A stretch of DNA of 64,000 nucleotides, from assembly GCA_040768665.1 (NCBI GenBank), contig JAXGMN010000010.1:298283-362282 (forward strand). The letters are read 5' to 3'. The translations under genes were made by a program, and so were the position numbers. This document shows positions 62,720-64,000 of the stretch, in pieces. How positions within the stretch are numbered: position 1 is the first letter of the stretch; every line of letters starts with the position of its first letter. Origin of the DNA: JABWBD01 sp040768665 (GTDB taxonomy: Bacteria > Planctomycetota > Planctomycetia > Pirellulales > Thermoguttaceae). The notes under the pieces were generated by a model, which worked only from the letters and a program-made list of their open reading frames with translations, searched no databases and was not told the DNA's origin.

Positions 62720-63601
62720 ATGAACTGGTCGTCTTATCGATTTGCATGTTGGATCTGTCTTGCCATCGGTGCGGGATGCCCTTCGTTCGCGTATGGCCAA
62801 GCGGGGCAGCCGAAGGTGGCGCCATTAGGTCCGGCAGAGCCTCACCGGCGGTTAGCGCCAGGGGTGATGAAGTCGATTCAAGCTTCGCCCGAAGTCGACG
62901 AGACCTTCGCATGGCACGACATCGTCGAATTAACGGCGGTCGATCCGAAATTCGAGTGGGCAAAGGATATTGATTTCCGTCGAGATATTTGGCAGCTCGA
63001 TTTCGAGTTCAAGCCGGTGCGGACGATCTGGGTCGACGTGCCGCAGCCGGGCGGAAACATGCAGCGGAAATTGATTTGGTACATGGTTTACAAGGTCACG
63101 AATCCGGGAAAGGCGTTTCATCCGACACGGGACGAGAACGGCACGTACAAGATCGAACGGGTGGAGAAGCCGGTCCGTTTCGTGCCCGAATTCCTGCTGG
63201 TGAGCCCCGAATTCAACAAGACCTATCCGGACCGAGTCATTCCGGCAGCCTTGATGCCGATCCAAATGCGAGAAGATCGCGCACGAAACTTTCTTACCAC
63301 GGTGGAGGCTGTTCGCGAGATTCCTGTCGGACAGTCGCTCTGGGGCGTGGCGATGTGGGAGGACGTCGATCCGCGGGTCGACGAGTTCTCCGTGTACGTT
63401 CATGGTCTTTCCAATGCGTACAAGTGGCAAGACGAGCCCGGGAAGTTCAAGCCCGGCAGTCCGATCGGCACAGGACGCAGGCTCGCGCGAAAAACCCTCA
63501 AGCTCAACTTCTGGCGTCCCGGCGATGAGTTCTTCGAAGAGGAGGACGAGATCCGCCTAGGTAGTCCGGGGGAGGTTGACTACGAGTGGGTTTACCGCTA
63601 A
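62720..63601 (+). CDS. Secreted conserved planctomycete protein, unknown function
   Basis: A 293-residue exported protein (FACWICLAIGAGCPSFAYGQ signal). The core WAKDIDFRRDIWQLDFEFKP, VRTIWVDVPQPGGNMQRKLI and YMVYKVTNPGKAFHP recalls secreted planctomycete proteins of unknown fold. The C-terminus has TLKLNFWRPGDEFFEEEDEI. No known domain was recognised. AGAGAAA lies upstream of ATG 62720. It is the last full gene before rpmA. Confidence 0.78.
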   Translation: MNWSSYRFACWICLAIGAGCPSFAYGQAGQPKVAPLGPAEPHRRLAPGVMKSIQASPEVDETFAWHDIVELTAVDPKFEWAKDIDFRRDIWQLDFEFKPVRTIWVDVPQPGGNMQRKLIWYMVYKVTNPGKAFHPTRDENGTYKIERVEKPVRFVPEFLLVSPEFNKTYPDRVIPAALMPIQMREDRARNFLTTVEAVREIPVGQSLWGVAMWEDVDPRVDEFSVYVHGLSNAYKWQDEPGKFKPGSPIGTGRRLARKTLKLNFWRPGDEFFEEEDEIRLGSPGEVDYEWVYR

Positions 63602-63688
63602 AAAGATAGTTTGTCTTGAGCGGGAACTCCCTTTTCGGAGGGGGCGCGTTTAGCTACAAGCCCACGTCAGTGTTCGCACGCTGTCGGA

Positions 63689-63780
63689 GCCTGTTGGAAA
63701 AGGGGACTGGCTCTGCAACCAGTGGTAGATTGACGACAGCCACAAGGTGTTGCGGTGCCTGTCTTGTTTTTCAGCAAGCT
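63689..63780. repeat. GGGGAC-type palindromic element (copy 5)
   Basis: AGCCTGTTGGAAAAGGGGAC, TGGCTCTGCAACC on the left; GGTGTTGCGGTGCCTGTCTT, GTTTTTCAGCAAGCT on the right. It lies 60 bp upstream of rpmA. Confidence 0.8.
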
Positions 63781-63840
63781 TTTTCGGCTTGCGGTTAAAC
63801 GAAAGAATCCCACAGCCAGGGTTCGATGAGGAAACAAACA

Positions 63841-64000
63841 TGGCACATAAGAAGGGTCAAGGCTCCAGCCGCAACGGACGCGATTCCAATGCCCAGCGGC
63901 TGGGAGTAACACGGTTTGGCGGTCAGTTTGTCCGTGCGGGCAACATTCTGGTCCGTCAGGTTGGCACAAAATTTTGCCCTGGGCGGGGCGTCGGCCAGGG
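63841..64000 (+). CDS. rpmA: 50S ribosomal protein L27 (partial, 3' end outside window)
   Basis: The first 53 codons read MAHKKGQGSSRNGRDSNAQR, LGVTRFGGQFVRAGNILVRQ and RGVGQG, the start of ribosomal protein L27 of the large subunit. GAGGAA lies ten bases before ATG. The usual upstream partner rplU (L21) is not present; a secreted protein gene and a palindromic element are there instead. Confidence 0.96.

Noticed and set aside
1..64000. tRNA, rRNA and CRISPR arrays
   Set aside because: No cloverleaf-like or regularly spaced repeat pattern was noticed. The many repeats are palindromes with irregular spacing. Detection by eye is limited; a covariance-model search would settle this.

Overview
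The window reads as chromosomal DNA of a Planctomycetota bacterium, most like the Pirellulales. This is a judgement from gene families, not from a database search. The signs are a DUF1559 prepilin-type protein, a serine/threonine kinase fused to a formylglycine-generating-enzyme (FGE/SUMF1) domain, a divergent kinase/ECF-sigma pair, sulfatases, many secreted proteins of planctomycete type, GC-rich codon use, and many intergenic palindromes. The presence of murJ implies peptidoglycan synthesis.

Region 1 (1-14.7 kb) is a Tad/Flp-type pilus locus. It has at least four tandem small Flp-like pilins, a prepilin peptidase, CpaB, CpaF, TadB, TadC and a family-2 glycosyltransferase on the plus strand. 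On the minus strand lie the secretin CpaC, a CpaD-like lipoprotein and a TadD-like TPR lipoprotein. Between the two arms lies a decayed module: a TMTC-like membrane/TPR gene and a SAM methyltransferase, both broken by several frameshifts.

Region 2 (15-24.4 kb) holds a Cys-rich secreted protein, an M28 peptidase with a PDZ domain, a sulfatase-fold lipoprotein lacking the catalytic motif, murJ, a small conserved protein, thyX, a SnoaL/CaMKII-type protein and a pectate-lyase-like protein.

Region 3 (24.7-29.5 kb) is an envelope/stress cluster. It contains a DUF2254 membrane protein, a GSP39-like short-chain dehydrogenase, and six small membrane proteins resembling E. coli YqjD/YqjE. One of these is a CsbD-YqjD fusion, and one (58 aa) is very short.

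Region 4 (29.9-43.4 kb) has a frameshifted sulfatase, an ABC-2 transporter operon with a large accessory membrane protein, a second SDR, a beta-helix protein, lepA and a TPR protein.

Region 5 (43.4-45.6 kb) looks like an island: a truncated antitoxin, a PIN-toxin remnant, and a hemW gene that seems foreign.

Region 6 (45.6-64 kb) has a toroid-domain lipoprotein, an orphan HlyD-type adaptor, the kinase-FGE fusion, a Cys-rich secreted protein, DUF1559, the kinase/ECF-sigma pair, a ClpP-like protein, ApbE, DedA, more secreted planctomycete proteins and the start of rpmA.

The most distinctive non-coding feature is a family of about 80-125 bp palindromes built on GGGGAC/GTCCCC arms (about ten copies, none carrying a transposase). 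Alongside it are shorter AGCCCGGCTGCT hairpins, a double hairpin at 31.5 kb and a 221 bp nested foldback at 60.4 kb. No rRNA, tRNA, CRISPR array or intact transposase was seen.
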